From: an uncultured Lachnospiraceae bacterium
GTDB taxonomy: Bacteria; Bacillota; Clostridia; Lachnospirales; Lachnospiraceae
Assembly (NCBI GenBank): GCA_902774125.1
Contig: CACYHD010000002.1
Span: 1 to 64,000, forward strand
Length of the DNA: 64,000 bases
Reading direction: 5' to 3'
Under the pieces are notes generated by a model. The model was not told the origin of the DNA and did no database searches. It worked only from the letters and a program-made list of their open reading frames with translations. Made by a program: the position numbers and the translations under genes. This document shows, piece after piece, positions 52,557-61,854 of the stretch (position 1 is its first letter; the number at the start of each line of letters is the position of its first letter).

Positions 52557-53399
52557 TTAGTCAATAATAAAATTATCAATCAATCTTGTGCTTCCAATAT
52601 AAACTGCAATAGCAACTAGCATTGGCGCCTTAACTTCTTTTTGCTGCTGCATTGTAAGACCATTCACCGCCTTAACGTAGTCAATCTTAGCAAGTGGCTC
52701 GCTGTTAATCAACTCGCTCATCTTCTGAACAACAACATCGGCATCCTTCTCGCCAGCCTCAACTAGTTCCTGTCCTAGCTTGATAGACTTGCTAAGAATT
52801 AGTGCTGCCTTGCGCTCCTCGTCAGATAGATAAGTGTTTCTTGAACTTTTGGCCAAGCCGTCTTCCTCGCGGATAATAGGACATCCAATCACCTCGATAT
52901 CCATGTTAAGATCCTGAACCATATGCTTGATAATAGCTAACTGCTGAGCATCCTTCTGACCAAAATATGCGCGGTCTGGTGTTACAATGTTGAACAACTT
53001 ATTTACAACTGTACATACACCTCTGAAGTGAACTGGTCTAGACAATCCACATAGCTCCTCAGTCAAAACATCCATATCTACATATGTACTAAATCCATCA
53101 ACATACATTTCTTCTGGAGTAGGGGCAAAAACAATATCTGCTCCTAGGCTCTCGCAGTATGCTGTATCTTTTTCCAAATCTCTTGGGTAACTAGACAAGT
53201 CCTCTGATGGTCCGAACTGCATTGGATTGACAAAATCACTTACAACAACTTTGTCGTTTTCTTCTACAGCTTTTTTAATCAAACTTCCGTGTCCCTCATG
53301 CAAATACCCCATTGTAGGAACTAGTCCAACACTTAGGCCTTCTCTCTTCCACTGTTTAACATTTTCTCTTACTTCTTTAATTGTTTTTAAAACTAACAT
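52557..53399 (-). CDS. panC: Pantothenate synthetase
   Basis: PanC condenses pantoate and beta-alanine using ATP. The 280 residues are the usual length. The HxGH motif LHEGHGSLIKKA follows VPTMGY, VNPMQFGPSEDL and VNKLFNIVTPDRAYFGQKDAQQL are family signatures, and the KMSKS-like loop is AKSSRNTYLS. It sits 27 bases downstream of panB. Confidence 0.97.
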   Translation of the reverse strand: MLVLKTIKEVRENVKQWKREGLSVGLVPTMGYLHEGHGSLIKKAVEENDKVVVSDFVNPMQFGPSEDLSSYPRDLEKDTAYCESLGADIVFAPTPEEMYVDGFSTYVDMDVLTEELCGLSRPVHFRGVCTVVNKLFNIVTPDRAYFGQKDAQQLAIIKHMVQDLNMDIEVIGCPIIREEDGLAKSSRNTYLSDEERKAALILSKSIKLGQELVEAGEKDADVVVQKMSELINSEPLAKIDYVKAVNGLTMQQQKEVKAPMLVAIAVYIGSTRLIDNFIID

Positions 53400-53426
53400 A
53401 ATCGTCCCTTTCCCAAATGTATTGTA

Positions 53427-54269
53427 TTAATATAATTTTTCTATAACTTCATCATCGATAGCGTAAGTGTGTTCTTCGCTAGGGAATGTACTGTTTTCCA
53501 CTTCTTTTTTGTATTCGGCAAAAGCATTTTTCATTACCTCACCAACAGATGCGAACTGCTTAACAAACTTAGGCACATAATCGCTAAACATACCTAGCAT
53601 GTCCTGGTATACCAAAACCTGTCCATCGCATCCAGCTCCTGCACCAATTCCGATTGTTGGAATAGACAACTTCTCTGTAACATGCTTAGCCAAAGCTGCT
53701 GGCACGCCTTCAAGAACAACCATAGACGCTCCTGCCTTCTCAACTGCCAATGCATCTTCAAGAAGTTTTTTGGCTGTAGCCTCTGTTTTGCCCTGCACCT
53801 TGTATCCGCCAAAAGAATTAATTGACTGTGGTGTAAGTCCGATGTGTGCACATACTGGAATTGACGCCTTAACAATCGCCTCAATCTGTGGGCATACCTC
53901 AACGCCGCCTTCTAGCTTGACAACGTTAGCGTGACCTTCCTTGACCAAACGGCCTGCATTGACAACCGCATCATATACTGATGTCTGATATGACATAAAT
54001 GGCATATCGCATACTAACAAAATATCATTGATGCCTCTTGATACCGCAGCGCAGTGATGTATCATATCCTCCATTGTAACTTGCAATGTATCATCATAGC
54101 CCAACATTGTGTTGCCTAGTGAATCTCCAACAAGAATAGTGTTAATTCCAACTTCTTCCATAAGCTTAGCTGTTGAATAATCATAGCATGTTAGCATTGT
54201 GATTTTTTCGCCTTTTTCTTTTTGAGCCTTTAATGTTGTTATTGTATTTTTCACTTCAGTCTCCTCCAT
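53427..54269 (-). CDS. panB: 3-methyl-2-oxobutanoate hydroxymethyltransferase
   Basis: PanB transfers a hydroxymethyl group from methylene-THF to ketoisovalerate, the first committed step to pantothenate. The 280 residues begin with [20 protein letters not shown]; the metal-binding [23 protein letters not shown] and [21 protein letters not shown] are clear. The active-site Glu is in [12 protein letters not shown]. It starts 2 bases after the panG stop, so the genes are coupled. Confidence 0.97.
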   Translation of the reverse strand: MEETEVKNTITTLKAQKEKGEKITMLTCYDYSTAKLMEEVGINTILVGDSLGNTMLGYDDTLQVTMEDMIHHCAAVSRGINDILLVCDMPFMSYQTSVYDAVVNAGRLVKEGHANVVKLEGGVEVCPQIEAIVKASIPVCAHIGLTPQSINSFGGYKVQGKTEATAKKLLEDALAVEKAGASMVVLEGVPAALAKHVTEKLSIPTIGIGAGAGCDGQVLVYQDMLGMFSDYVPKFVKQFASVGEVMKNAFAEYKKEVENSTFPSEEHTYAIDDEVIEKLY

Positions 54270-54271
54270 TA

Positions 54272-55084
54272 TTAAGTAAGTATTTCTTTCATTGCTGAGT
54301 AATCTCTATCCGGATTTTTTCTTGTTGCGACATTCAAAACCTCTTTTGACATCTCCACATACGCTTTTCTCTTATCAGCGTTTAATGCATCAATGTGTTT
54401 TTTGACCGTCTCAACATCTCCTCGCTCAACAGGTCCTGTAAGGGCGTGTTCTGTTCCGTCTTCAACAATATGTTTCATGTTGCCTTTTAATATAGGAATC
54501 AAAGCCTCATGCGGGATAATGGACTCTGCCATATCCACAAGACCCACAACAAGATTGCTAGCCATTGTTGCCGCTGCGTGATACAACACTTTGTCCTCAG
54601 TGTTAATTGTTCTCACATTGGCACCAAGGGATTCAAAAAGCCCCTTAACGTCTGCAAGTTTTTCACTGTGTCCTTCAATTGTAAAAAATATATTGGATAA
54701 TTCTTTGTACGATTCGTATTTGTTACTAATCGCAAATAATGGATGGATAGAATAACCATAACTAGAATGATTATCGATTCCCGAAAAGATTTTGGAAGAT
54801 AGCGAGCCACTTGTATGGCACACTATTTTGTTAGTAAAAGAAATCTGATTAATCTGCTCCCAAATCTCGCTAATGCAATCATCAGGAACTGTTATAAATA
54901 AGATTTCGCTGTCCATAACTAAGTCACTAATGGACGAGTAATATTTAGAATTAGTAAATGAGGCTGCTTCTCTTGCACTTGCCTCGCACTTACTGTAATA
55001 ACCCACTACATTTAGATTGTGGGTTTCAAAAAATTTTCCTAGGGAAAAACCAACTTTTCCCGCACCTATAAATCCAATTTTCAT
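54272..55084 (-). CDS. panG: PanG-type ketopantoate reductase (Rossmann / DUF2520)
   Basis: The 270-residue protein starts [19 protein letters not shown], a Rossmann nucleotide loop. It continues with [18 protein letters not shown] and [12 protein letters not shown], then a DUF2520 C-terminal half ([22 protein letters not shown]). It heads panB-panC-panD-coaBC and no PanE is visible. PanG of Francisella and the E. faecalis homologue EF1861 are reported as an alternative ketopantoate reductase with this architecture, so it probably reduces ketopantoate to pantoate with NAD(P)H. The second ATG (55084), 6 bases after AAGGG, is preferred to ATG 55090. The operon position is the main support for the specific function; the domain alone would only say oxidoreductase. 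Confidence 0.8.
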   Translation of the reverse strand: MKIGFIGAGKVGFSLGKFFETHNLNVVGYYSKCEASAREAASFTNSKYYSSISDLVMDSEILFITVPDDCISEIWEQINQISFTNKIVCHTSGSLSSKIFSGIDNHSSYGYSIHPLFAISNKYESYKELSNIFFTIEGHSEKLADVKGLFESLGANVRTINTEDKVLYHAAATMASNLVVGLVDMAESIIPHEALIPILKGNMKHIVEDGTEHALTGPVERGDVETVKKHIDALNADKRKAYVEMSKEVLNVATRKNPDRDYSAMKEILT

Positions 55085-55272
55085 GGGCATCCCTTCCTTT
55101 CTGGCGTCATTATTGTTTTGCGCCTAGGGACAACGAGTCTTACTCTTTCGATGCAAGCTACGCTCACTCAATCAAATCATAGATTCTTTTATAACAGTAT
55201 AGTTCCTTTCGGATACCATCCGCGAATAATTTATCACAATACAGGCATTTACGCAAGTATATATTGCATATT

Positions 55273-55305
55273 AAAACAGGATTGATGAATAAACACCAAT
55301 CCTGT
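55273..55305 (-). terminator. Terminator of the glucan phosphorylase gene
   Basis: On the - strand, ACAGGATTG, a 12-base loop and CAATCCTGT are followed by TTTTAA, 20 bases after the phosphorylase stop. Confidence 0.82.
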
Positions 55306-55324
55306 CTATTATTGTTAATTATTT

Positions 55325-58300
55325 TTATTCAAAGAATACCTTAACAGCCTTAATCTTACCGTCACGAATATCCTCAGCAAGCTGTCCCTTGATTGTGTTA
55401 TCGTTAGAAACAACCTGGCCGTCAACTTCGATCTTAGTAACTTTTGCTGCGTCATCGCCGTATGTCTTCTTGCCTGTGTTGTTAACGTATGTTACATCAC
55501 ATGATGATAGAAGTCTGAATGTAGCTTCTCCATCCTTGAATAGCCAATCTGCTAACTTAGGCTCGAAGTTAAGTACTAGCTCACCATTCTCATATGTGAA
55601 CACCTTAGAACCGATAAACATTTCAATCCACATAGACATCATCTCTGTTGTAGAACCTGAAAGTCTAGCAACGAATCCTCTACCGTGAATGTCCTTGTTA
55701 GGGTTAACACTTGATGCAAGGAATGATGAATTCTCTAGTGTACTTCTTCCATACATTTCTGGATCTAGGAATGGAATAAGTGCACGAGTGATTGTGTCAT
55801 AGTACTCATCGTAAAGTCCAGCCTTAATCATAGCAAGGATGTACTTATATTCCATATGTAGGAATACGTTTTCTCTCTCCTGCCATCCTGGTGTGAAGGC
55901 TCTACATCTACCGTTTTCCATTGAGCAATCTTCGATTGAAGCACTAGTTTTGTACATAGCTAGTTTTTCATCATATAGGCCAGTTTCTTTAACTTTGTTA
56001 AATAGTTCTCTAGCCTTTTCTGTCTCAATGTATCCCATCATTCTAGCTGGTCCCTCTAGGAAGTAAGGAAGTGCAACTGTCTTGAATGCCTTAACCTTAG
56101 CTTTTGGAAGACCATAATGACTTATAACTGCCTCGCCGTTAGCGTCTTTTACTTCTTCAAAATCTGTTACTTCGTGAGTTAGGTATGTAGGAACAATTCC
56201 GTTACCCATCTCTACAGCCTTGTCGATACCCTTAGCCAACTTGTCTGAGAATGCCTTGAAGATTTCAACTAGCTCTGACTTAGCAACCTCTGTCTCATCA
56301 CCTGAGAAGTATAGCTTAACCTTAGCTCTGTAATCTTCTCTAATAGAAGCAACCTTATCCCAGTAATCGAAGTCTGATAGGCTTCCTGCATTGTATTCAT
56401 CAAGAGCAGCCTTAACATCCTTTAGATACTGTGCAATCTCAGCTGGGAATGTAACTGTTCCCTCACCGTCAAAGTTAGCAACGATAAAGTCAACTAATCT
56501 CTTTAACTCGAAAGTCTCAGGTGTACCTGAACCGAATAGTCCTGGAAGACCGTTCATAGCATCGTTCCAACCTGGCTTTCCACCTTCCATCTCAACACCG
56601 ATGCCGTCAACGTCCATCTGTGCGAACTTAGAAAGTGCTAGTGTAACCATCTTTACTGCACATGTTGTGTAGTAAACTTTCTGGTCAGGTGTCTGCATCC
56701 AGTTAGTAGCCCACTTGTTAAATCCAGGACGAGCAAGTTTTTCTTCATCTTCCTGCTCCATACCATACTGTCTTACATCACCGTTATTGTTAATAACATA
56801 TTTTTCATCTCTAGGAACTACTATAGCAACACTGTCATAGAACTTATATGTTTTGTCGCCAAATAGCATTTCTTCCTTCTTATCTGGGAATACTGATAGA
56901 TAGTTATCTACTAGATCCATATTGTAATCCCAGTGGTCACTCCAATATCCTTCGCCAAAACCAGCTTCGATATTCTGATCGCAATCTTCTAGAATTGCAG
57001 CAACAAAATCGCCATCATCAACTGTTAGCTTGATTCCGTTTCTAGCAATAGTATTAGAAATCTGACCAGGAGTGAACTTGCCTTCTACGATATCAAGAAT
57101 CTTAGAAGCATCACCATCAATACTATTCTTAACATAAGACTTAACGCTGTCTAGCTTGTCAGCCTTAACATTGAATAGGCTAGGTCTAACCTCTAGTGGG
57201 TTGTAACCATCAGCCTGAACAAGACTGAAGAAAGTCTTAACGTTAAAGTCACCAATATCTTTGTTAAAGAATACGTCATTACGTCTATTCTGTGAAACAT
57301 CACGGAAGTTACCATTACCCTGTGAGTAGTACTCAGCAGCGATTGAGAAGAAGTTGTAATCTCTTTCTGGATCTCCGTGCTTACGGCTGAACAAGTGAAT
57401 AACTGACTTGTTGCCATCTTTATTAAGTACATATGGATAACCACCTCTTAGGAAGTTATCAAGATAACACTGCTCTACATACTGATCAAATGTACCAGCG
57501 GCAGTTGTTGTTTTTACATCTGAAGTGAAGCTGTCTGCTAGCTCCTCAGCTTCCTTAGCCTTAGCTTCAATATAACCAGCCTTAACGAAGTCTTTGGCCT
57601 TTTCGTTAATCTGCTCAGGAGTACCTGCATAACCCATCATTGAGTCGAAGCTAATCTTCTGATCAACATCTAGGCTAGCCTTAAATGGAGTAAATCCACA
57701 TGGTACCTTATTGGCAAAACACTGTTCCTTAGATGTAACAGCATCCAAGCCACCTTCGGCAAAAACAGCTGCAGTCTTGAGAGATAGGTCATAGCCAAAT
57801 ACTGTATCTACATCATAGATAACGTCTCTTAACTTGCCATCCTTAACTGTTAGGTAGTAGTAACCGCCTTCAACTGCTGAAACCTCAGCTGAATCCTTAG
57901 TTGAAGCTCTAAGTGTATAGTAAGGAATCTTATTATCAATATTTTTGATATATGCCCAGCTCTTGAACAAGTTAGACATTTCCTTGAACTCGCTATTGTT
58001 AATACCTGATGTGATAATCTTTGGAAGACCATCAATCACTTCAATATTCATAGGCTTTTCAGAAATATTTTTAACGCTAACCTGACGAACTAATGCGCCA
58101 ATGCTCTCGTTAGGTAGAATAAAGTAGTTAACTTTAATCTCAATTCCCTTGGCTTCATTTCTTTCGATAACCTTAAAACTATTCTTGTTCATTCTAATCT
58201 GACGCTTAGCATCATCGTCATAATTAGCGAATGGCTCATAGTAGTTGCCATCAATTCTCAAGAAAGTTCTGAATCCCTTTGTTGTAGCATTTTCATATGC

Positions 58301-58504
58301 GATATTTGCAGTATTGAATTCCATAATGGCATTGCCCTTATTGTCGATACCAAAACTGTGCATACCCTGACCTCTATTAGTATAGAAAGTCCACATTGGA
58401 ATTCCTCTAACACCAGCTAGTCCCGGCAAGAAACTAGAAAAGGCTGGTTTTTTGTCATAATCATCAATGACAAAAGTTTTTCCTTCAAGTCTGTAATTAT
58501 CCAT
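55325..58504 (-). CDS. Probable GH161 beta-1,3-glucan phosphorylase (GH94-like clan)
   Basis: An intracellular enzyme of 1059 residues with no signal peptide. The frame opens 15 bases earlier at TTG, but ATG 58504 has AAGGAG 6 bases upstream. It begins MDNYRLEGKTFVIDDYDKKPAF. It contains YFILPNESIGALVRQV, HLFSRKHGDPERDYNFFSIAAEYYSQGNGNFRDV and, near residue 648, PGWNDAMNGLPGLFG, which carries the catalytic Asp of the GH94/GH149/GH161 phosphorylases. Length (about 1060, GH94 enzymes being about 800) and the N-terminal pattern match GH161 better than GH94 as I know them. GH161 enzymes reversibly cleave beta-1,3-glucan with phosphate to give glucose-1-phosphate. The GH81 and GH16 neighbours support this. 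Annotation pipelines may call it cellobiose phosphorylase. Confidence 0.78.
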   Translation of the reverse strand: MDNYRLEGKTFVIDDYDKKPAFSSFLPGLAGVRGIPMWTFYTNRGQGMHSFGIDNKGNAIMEFNTANIAYENATTKGFRTFLRIDGNYYEPFANYDDDAKRQIRMNKNSFKVIERNEAKGIEIKVNYFILPNESIGALVRQVSVKNISEKPMNIEVIDGLPKIITSGINNSEFKEMSNLFKSWAYIKNIDNKIPYYTLRASTKDSAEVSAVEGGYYYLTVKDGKLRDVIYDVDTVFGYDLSLKTAAVFAEGGLDAVTSKEQCFANKVPCGFTPFKASLDVDQKISFDSMMGYAGTPEQINEKAKDFVKAGYIEAKAKEAEELADSFTSDVKTTTAAGTFDQYVEQCYLDNFLRGGYPYVLNKDGNKSVIHLFSRKHGDPERDYNFFSIAAEYYSQGNGNFRDVSQNRRNDVFFNKDIGDFNVKTFFSLVQADGYNPLEVRPSLFNVKADKLDSVKSYVKNSIDGDASKILDIVEGKFTPGQISNTIARNGIKLTVDDGDFVAAILEDCDQNIEAGFGEGYWSDHWDYNMDLVDNYLSVFPDKKEEMLFGDKTYKFYDSVAIVVPRDEKYVINNNGDVRQYGMEQEDEEKLARPGFNKWATNWMQTPDQKVYYTTCAVKMVTLALSKFAQMDVDGIGVEMEGGKPGWNDAMNGLPGLFGSGTPETFELKRLVDFIVANFDGEGTVTFPAEIAQYLKDVKAALDEYNAGSLSDFDYWDKVASIREDYRAKVKLYFSGDETEVAKSELVEIFKAFSDKLAKGIDKAVEMGNGIVPTYLTHEVTDFEEVKDANGEAVISHYGLPKAKVKAFKTVALPYFLEGPARMMGYIETEKARELFNKVKETGLYDEKLAMYKTSASIEDCSMENGRCRAFTPGWQERENVFLHMEYKYILAMIKAGLYDEYYDTITRALIPFLDPEMYGRSTLENSSFLASSVNPNKDIHGRGFVARLSGSTTEMMSMWIEMFIGSKVFTYENGELVLNFEPKLADWLFKDGEATFRLLSSCDVTYVNNTGKKTYGDDAAKVTKIEVDGQVVSNDNTIKGQLAEDIRDGKIKAVKVFFE

Positions 58505-58574
58505 ATTCTTCTCCTTCAAAAAAGTTATCGCTCATCGCGAAATATTTAATCAGCCCAAACGGGCGTCTTATTCT

Positions 58575-58603
58575 ATTTTACTAATGTTTTTGCCTATCTT
58601 CAA
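58575..58603 (-). promoter_or_regulatory. Promoter of the glucan phosphorylase gene
   Basis: On the - strand, TTGAAG, exactly 17 bases and TAAAAT precede the gene by about 70 bases. A short GCCC-AAAC-GGGC hairpin lies in the leader. The gene therefore has its own transcript, separate from the GH16 gene upstream. Confidence 0.6.
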
Positions 58604-58662
58604 TCTCTTTTTACACTAAAAACCGTACATTTTTATAACTTTACGGGTGTTTTTTCAAAAAC

Positions 58663-58860
58663 TATGCAAATTGAATAATTTGAAATCAAGCCAAATGCAT
58701 CCCAAACGGCCAACCGGCTCGGATGTATGCAAACCCACTGAAACAGAAAATTTGAAAATACATACGAAATGGCCAACCTGCCCAGATGTATGCAAACCCA
58801 CTGAAACAGAAAATTTGAAAATGCATACGAAATGGCCAACCGGCCCAGATGTATGCAAAT
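58663..58860. repeat. 63-bp tandem repeat array
   Basis: The gene-free stretch 58505-59172 (668 bases) holds this array, a promoter, the large inverted-repeat element and the 13-bp repeats. In the array, TATGCAAA recurs at 58663, 58726, 58789 and 58852, a strict period of 63. Units 2 and 3 are nearly identical; unit 1 is diverged. Each unit contains GTATGC/GCATAC and TGGCCAACCGGCC-type partial palindromes. Because 63 is a multiple of three, several frames on both strands stay open across it, but no convincing gene start is present. Confidence 0.9.
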
Positions 58861-58880
58861 TGAAAAAATTGAATTCAAGC

Positions 58881-59108
58881 AGTGGTTTCTAAAAAAACAT
58901 TTTAATAAGGCAAGTAAAGATTTCTGAAAAAAATAACAAAAATATGGGGTAATTTGTCTGACCACAAGTCATCCAAATTTAGGGCAGCCTGAAGGAGTTT
59001 TCATCAAGAAAACTCCTAAATCTGCCCGACCCCATATTTTTATTATTTTTGAAGATAAATCTTCTTGTCTTATTAAGTTTTTTTAGAAACCACTTTTATA
59101 ATGTGATA
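58881..59108. repeat. Long inverted-repeat (MITE-like) element, full copy
   Basis: The arms AGTGGTTTCTAAAAAAAC (58881) and its inverted copy ending at 59094 enclose about 140 bases that are themselves nested inverted repeats. These are AAATATGGGGT/ACCCCATATTT, GGGCAG/CTGCCC, AATTTG/CAAATT and the innermost AGGAGTTTTC/GAAAACTCCT. The right flank CTTTTATAATGTGAT matches the right flank of the 20.7 kb copy. There is no coding frame, and it lies just downstream of a GH16 gene. Confidence 0.85.
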
Positions 59109-59118
59109 TCAAACAAGT

Positions 59119-59172
59119 CATATCAAAAATATCTTTTTGAAATATCTTTTTGAAATATCTTTTTGAAATATC
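59119..59172. repeat. 13-bp tandem repeat starting at a GH16 stop codon
   Basis: On the - strand the stop TAA of the GH16 gene is followed by GATATTTC and then repeats of AAAAAGATATTTC (period 13, about 3.5 copies). It contains no gene and lies between the GH16 stop and the inverted-repeat element. Confidence 0.85.
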
Positions 59173-60540
59173 TTATTGGTATACGCGGACTGAGTCAACG
59201 TACATGTAGTCTTCGTATGTTTCAATATTGCCCTGTGTCTTCACATTAGTCCAATATGTAGGTGACACATCTCCACCTAATGTTCCACCAATCGCACAGT
59301 TTAATATTAGATAGAATGGCTGCTTGAATGGCCATGCTCTGTTGTCTTCCATATAATTGTCCATTGATGAATATACAAGCGGATCATAAACCCATGTTAC
59401 CTTGCCGTCGATTGTGAACTTAACACCATCGTTTAGCCACTCAATTCCATAAGTGTGGTATGCCTTTGTTGCATCTGCTACTGTTGTATCAGTGTGCTTG
59501 TTACCTGAGTAGTTAGGCAATCCATTATATTTTCCACAGTGAATTGACTGAGGAATTATTGTTTTGGCCAGCTCCGGAGTTGTCTCAAAAATATCAATCT
59601 CGCCGCATGCAGGCCAACTTCCTGGTCCTAACATCCAACCTGCTGCCCATGTACCTCTACCCTTAGGCATAATAACTTTCATCTCAACCTTGGCGTACTG
59701 AACAGAATACTGTCCTTTAGTCCAAATCTTTCCTGAATAGTAAGATTTTTCCACGCCCTTGCGAGCGTTTTTGTCGTACTTAAATGTTGGAGTAATAACT
59801 AGCGCTCCATCCTTAACCTTGCAGTAATCAAGCTGATAGTTTTGGAGTTCATGGTTACCGTAACCGCCGTCGCCCTTGGCACCTTCATTGTTCCACTTAG
59901 TCATGTCAAGCTTGTCGCCATTGAACTCATCATTCCAAACAAGCTTCCATGTTTTTAGTCTGTTACTTGCAGGTGACATAGATGCCTTTGTTTTGCTATT
60001 ACCGATAGCTTTCACCTTATAGTAGACAAAAACACCCTGCGTAATATTTTTATGGTCATAAGATGTAGCCTTTATTGTTGCTATTTTTTTGAAGCCGCTA
60101 GAAGCGTTAGTTGAAAAATACACTTCATACTTTACTGCTCCCTTGGCCTTGGCCCAGCTAACCTTGGCAGATGTACTGCTAGTTAGAGCTGCTGTAACTT
60201 TTTTGACCTTAGCAGGATTTACTGTAACTGGTACTTTCTTCTTGCTCTTCTTTACTTTAATTGTCACAGTTGTTTTGCCTGTCTTGAGACCTTTTACCGT
60301 AACAATAGATTTTTTGCCCTTTTTGATTTTGGCAATCTTCGCAATCTTTTTGTTGGCAGTTGTTGCTGTTGCTTTACCCTTAACAACAACAATATCTGTA
60401 CTTCCAGCAGTCATAGAAAGCTTCTTGCCAAACATGATTTTGACAGCCGCTTCTGTGTCAATAGTTCCTTGAATCATAACAGTAGTCGCAAACATTGCAA
60501 AAGACAAAACTACTGCCGTTAGTGTCTTAATATATTTCAT
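59173..60540 (-). CDS. Secreted GH16 beta-1,3(4)-glucanase (laminarinase-like), copy 1
   Basis: A protein of 455 residues. Signal peptide to about 32; a lysine-rich Big_2-like module (33-108); an Fn3-like module (110-195); the GH16 domain (198-455). The catalytic motif GEIDIFE is at 313-319, with nucleophile Glu314, Asp316 and acid/base Glu319. LVWNDEFNG and NCAIGGTLGG flank it, as in laminarinases. The family cuts beta-1,3 or mixed beta-1,3/1,4 glucan. ATG 60540 has GGAGG 7 bases upstream and a promoter at 60583-60611. The second copy at 61.9-63.2 kb has the same order of domains and lies beyond the metallophosphoesterase gene, which suggests an old tandem duplication. Confidence 0.92.
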   Translation of the reverse strand: MKYIKTLTAVVLSFAMFATTVMIQGTIDTEAAVKIMFGKKLSMTAGSTDIVVVKGKATATTANKKIAKIAKIKKGKKSIVTVKGLKTGKTTVTIKVKKSKKKVPVTVNPAKVKKVTAALTSSTSAKVSWAKAKGAVKYEVYFSTNASSGFKKIATIKATSYDHKNITQGVFVYYKVKAIGNSKTKASMSPASNRLKTWKLVWNDEFNGDKLDMTKWNNEGAKGDGGYGNHELQNYQLDYCKVKDGALVITPTFKYDKNARKGVEKSYYSGKIWTKGQYSVQYAKVEMKVIMPKGRGTWAAGWMLGPGSWPACGEIDIFETTPELAKTIIPQSIHCGKYNGLPNYSGNKHTDTTVADATKAYHTYGIEWLNDGVKFTIDGKVTWVYDPLVYSSMDNYMEDNRAWPFKQPFYLILNCAIGGTLGGDVSPTYWTNVKTQGNIETYEDYMYVDSVRVYQ

Positions 60541-60582
60541 GTGTACCTCCGTGAATAATAAATATCCCTTAATTCTTATATT

Positions 60583-60611
60583 ATTCTACTAGTTATCCAA
60601 CAACAATTCAA
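60583..60611 (-). promoter_or_regulatory. Promoter of GH16 copy 1
   Basis: On the - strand, TTGAAT, a 17-base spacer and TAGAAT end 43 bases before the ATG. Confidence 0.55.
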
Positions 60612-60644
60612 TCTCTTTTGTTGGCTTTTCACACTTTATTATCA

Positions 60645-61757
60645 CTATTGAAACTGAACATTTATTATTACAAATTCTGACTTGGCGCCTGTCTTAAATG
60701 GCATTCCCCAGCCAGACATGCCGGAGCTTACTTCATAGTATGTTGAACCTCTTTTTTCAAGGCCGTATGTTTTTTCATTAGCGCCACTCCACTCGCCAAA
60801 GTAACCTAGAGGAAACATTTGGCCGCCGTGTGTATGCCCGCAAAGAACTAGATCTGCTCCTGCTTTTTGTTGAGCCTTAAAATCGTGTGGCTGGTGGTCC
60901 AAAACAATCATATACTTGCTCTCATCAAGACTTTCAGTGAGTTCCTTCATAGACTTGCGCTCATTTTCAAATCGTCTATCCATTCTACCAACGACATAAA
61001 ATGCGCCATCCACTAACTTCGCTTCATCTATCAGAGCCTCTACTCCATTGTTTTTGAGTTCCCTCTCCAAGTCGCCCATATTATATTCTCTATTGTAAAA
61101 ATATGATGGATCGTGGTTACCGGTAATGAAATACACACCATACTTAGTCTTGAGCTGTCCCAAAGCTTTGCACGCTTCTATCATGTCTTCCTTAGATGTG
61201 TCATCGTCCACAAAATCACCAGTGATAAAAACAACATCTGGGTTTTGTGCCTTAACCTTCTCTAGTTCATCAGCGAAACCCTCTCCGTCAAACGTTGTTC
61301 CTATATGCGTATCTGTAATCTGTGCTATTTTTAAACTCGTCAAACTCTCACCTTTGTTGTTAGATGCGTCTTTGTTTGAAGTTATCTGGTAAGTTGTCTT
61401 CACTACGTTGTTGTCGTTGTAACAAGCATATCCCAGATAAGCTACAGTCAAACAAACTGCTACAAGACATACAATATAGCCATTAACTTTTTTGTGTGTT
61501 GCCTTGTGGATAATTAATGCAACTATATTAGCAATCAGCCAAAAAATCATTAAGTGTATTGCTATAACGACAGTTACAACCATATTAATCAGGTAACCTA
61601 CTGCCAACAAAACAATAATAATTAATGCTGGAAAAATGTTTTTCTTCCATTTTTGTTCACCGGCTAAGTTGTCAATAAACTGCAGTTTTCTCACTTGAAA
61701 ATATGTATAAATAGAAAACAAAAATCCGATAGCTGCCACAATTATCATAAATCCCAT
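60645..61757 (-). CDS. Membrane-bound metallophosphoesterase (YkuE/calcineurin-like)
   Basis: A protein of 370 residues with four N-terminal membrane helices (about 2-18, 42-62, 64-85, 94-113) and an outward-facing phosphoesterase domain (about 140-370). Metal-ligand motifs are in order: QITDTHIG, FITGDFVDD, YFITGNHD, LDHQPHD and LVLCGHTHGG. This is the full calcineurin-like set. Homologues of YkuE type act on lipid or UDP-linked phosphodiesters; the substrate here is not known. ATG 61757 is behind GAAGGAGGC. It lies between two GH16 genes, which may mean only that it was carried along. Confidence 0.88.
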   Translation of the reverse strand: MGFMIIVAAIGFLFSIYTYFQVRKLQFIDNLAGEQKWKKNIFPALIIIVLLAVGYLINMVVTVVIAIHLMIFWLIANIVALIIHKATHKKVNGYIVCLVAVCLTVAYLGYACYNDNNVVKTTYQITSNKDASNNKGESLTSLKIAQITDTHIGTTFDGEGFADELEKVKAQNPDVVFITGDFVDDDTSKEDMIEACKALGQLKTKYGVYFITGNHDPSYFYNREYNMGDLERELKNNGVEALIDEAKLVDGAFYVVGRMDRRFENERKSMKELTESLDESKYMIVLDHQPHDFKAQQKAGADLVLCGHTHGGQMFPLGYFGEWSGANEKTYGLEKRGSTYYEVSSGMSGWGMPFKTGAKSEFVIINVQFQ

Positions 61758-61808
61758 TGTATGCCTCCTTCAACTTTTGAGTTGTTATGCTAGGTATAAT
61801 TTTAGCAC

Positions 61809-61838
61809 AAAAAAAGAGACGCCTAAAGCGTCTCTTTA
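61809..61838 (-). terminator. Terminator of GH16 copy 2
   Basis: On the - strand, AAAGAGACGC, loop TTTAG and GCGTCTCTTT are followed by further T. It lies 17 bases after the GH16 stop. Confidence 0.92.
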
Positions 61839-61854
61839 AATCATTTAATTATAA

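Noticed and set aside
55091-55272. Small gene upstream of panG
   Set aside because: No frame with start, ribosome binding site and reasonable length was found in the 180-base gap.
55325-58504. Cellobiose phosphorylase (GH94) assignment
   Set aside because: Length and N-terminal pattern fit GH161 better, and the neighbouring enzymes act on beta-1,3-glucan. The call remains open.
58663-58860. CRISPR array
   Set aside because: The units are contiguous with no unique spacers and no cas genes are present.
58633-58965. Frames of 81-110 residues on both strands across the 63-bp repeats
   Set aside because: They stay open only because the unit length is a multiple of three. Starts are GTG or internal without ribosome binding sites, and the products are pure repeats.
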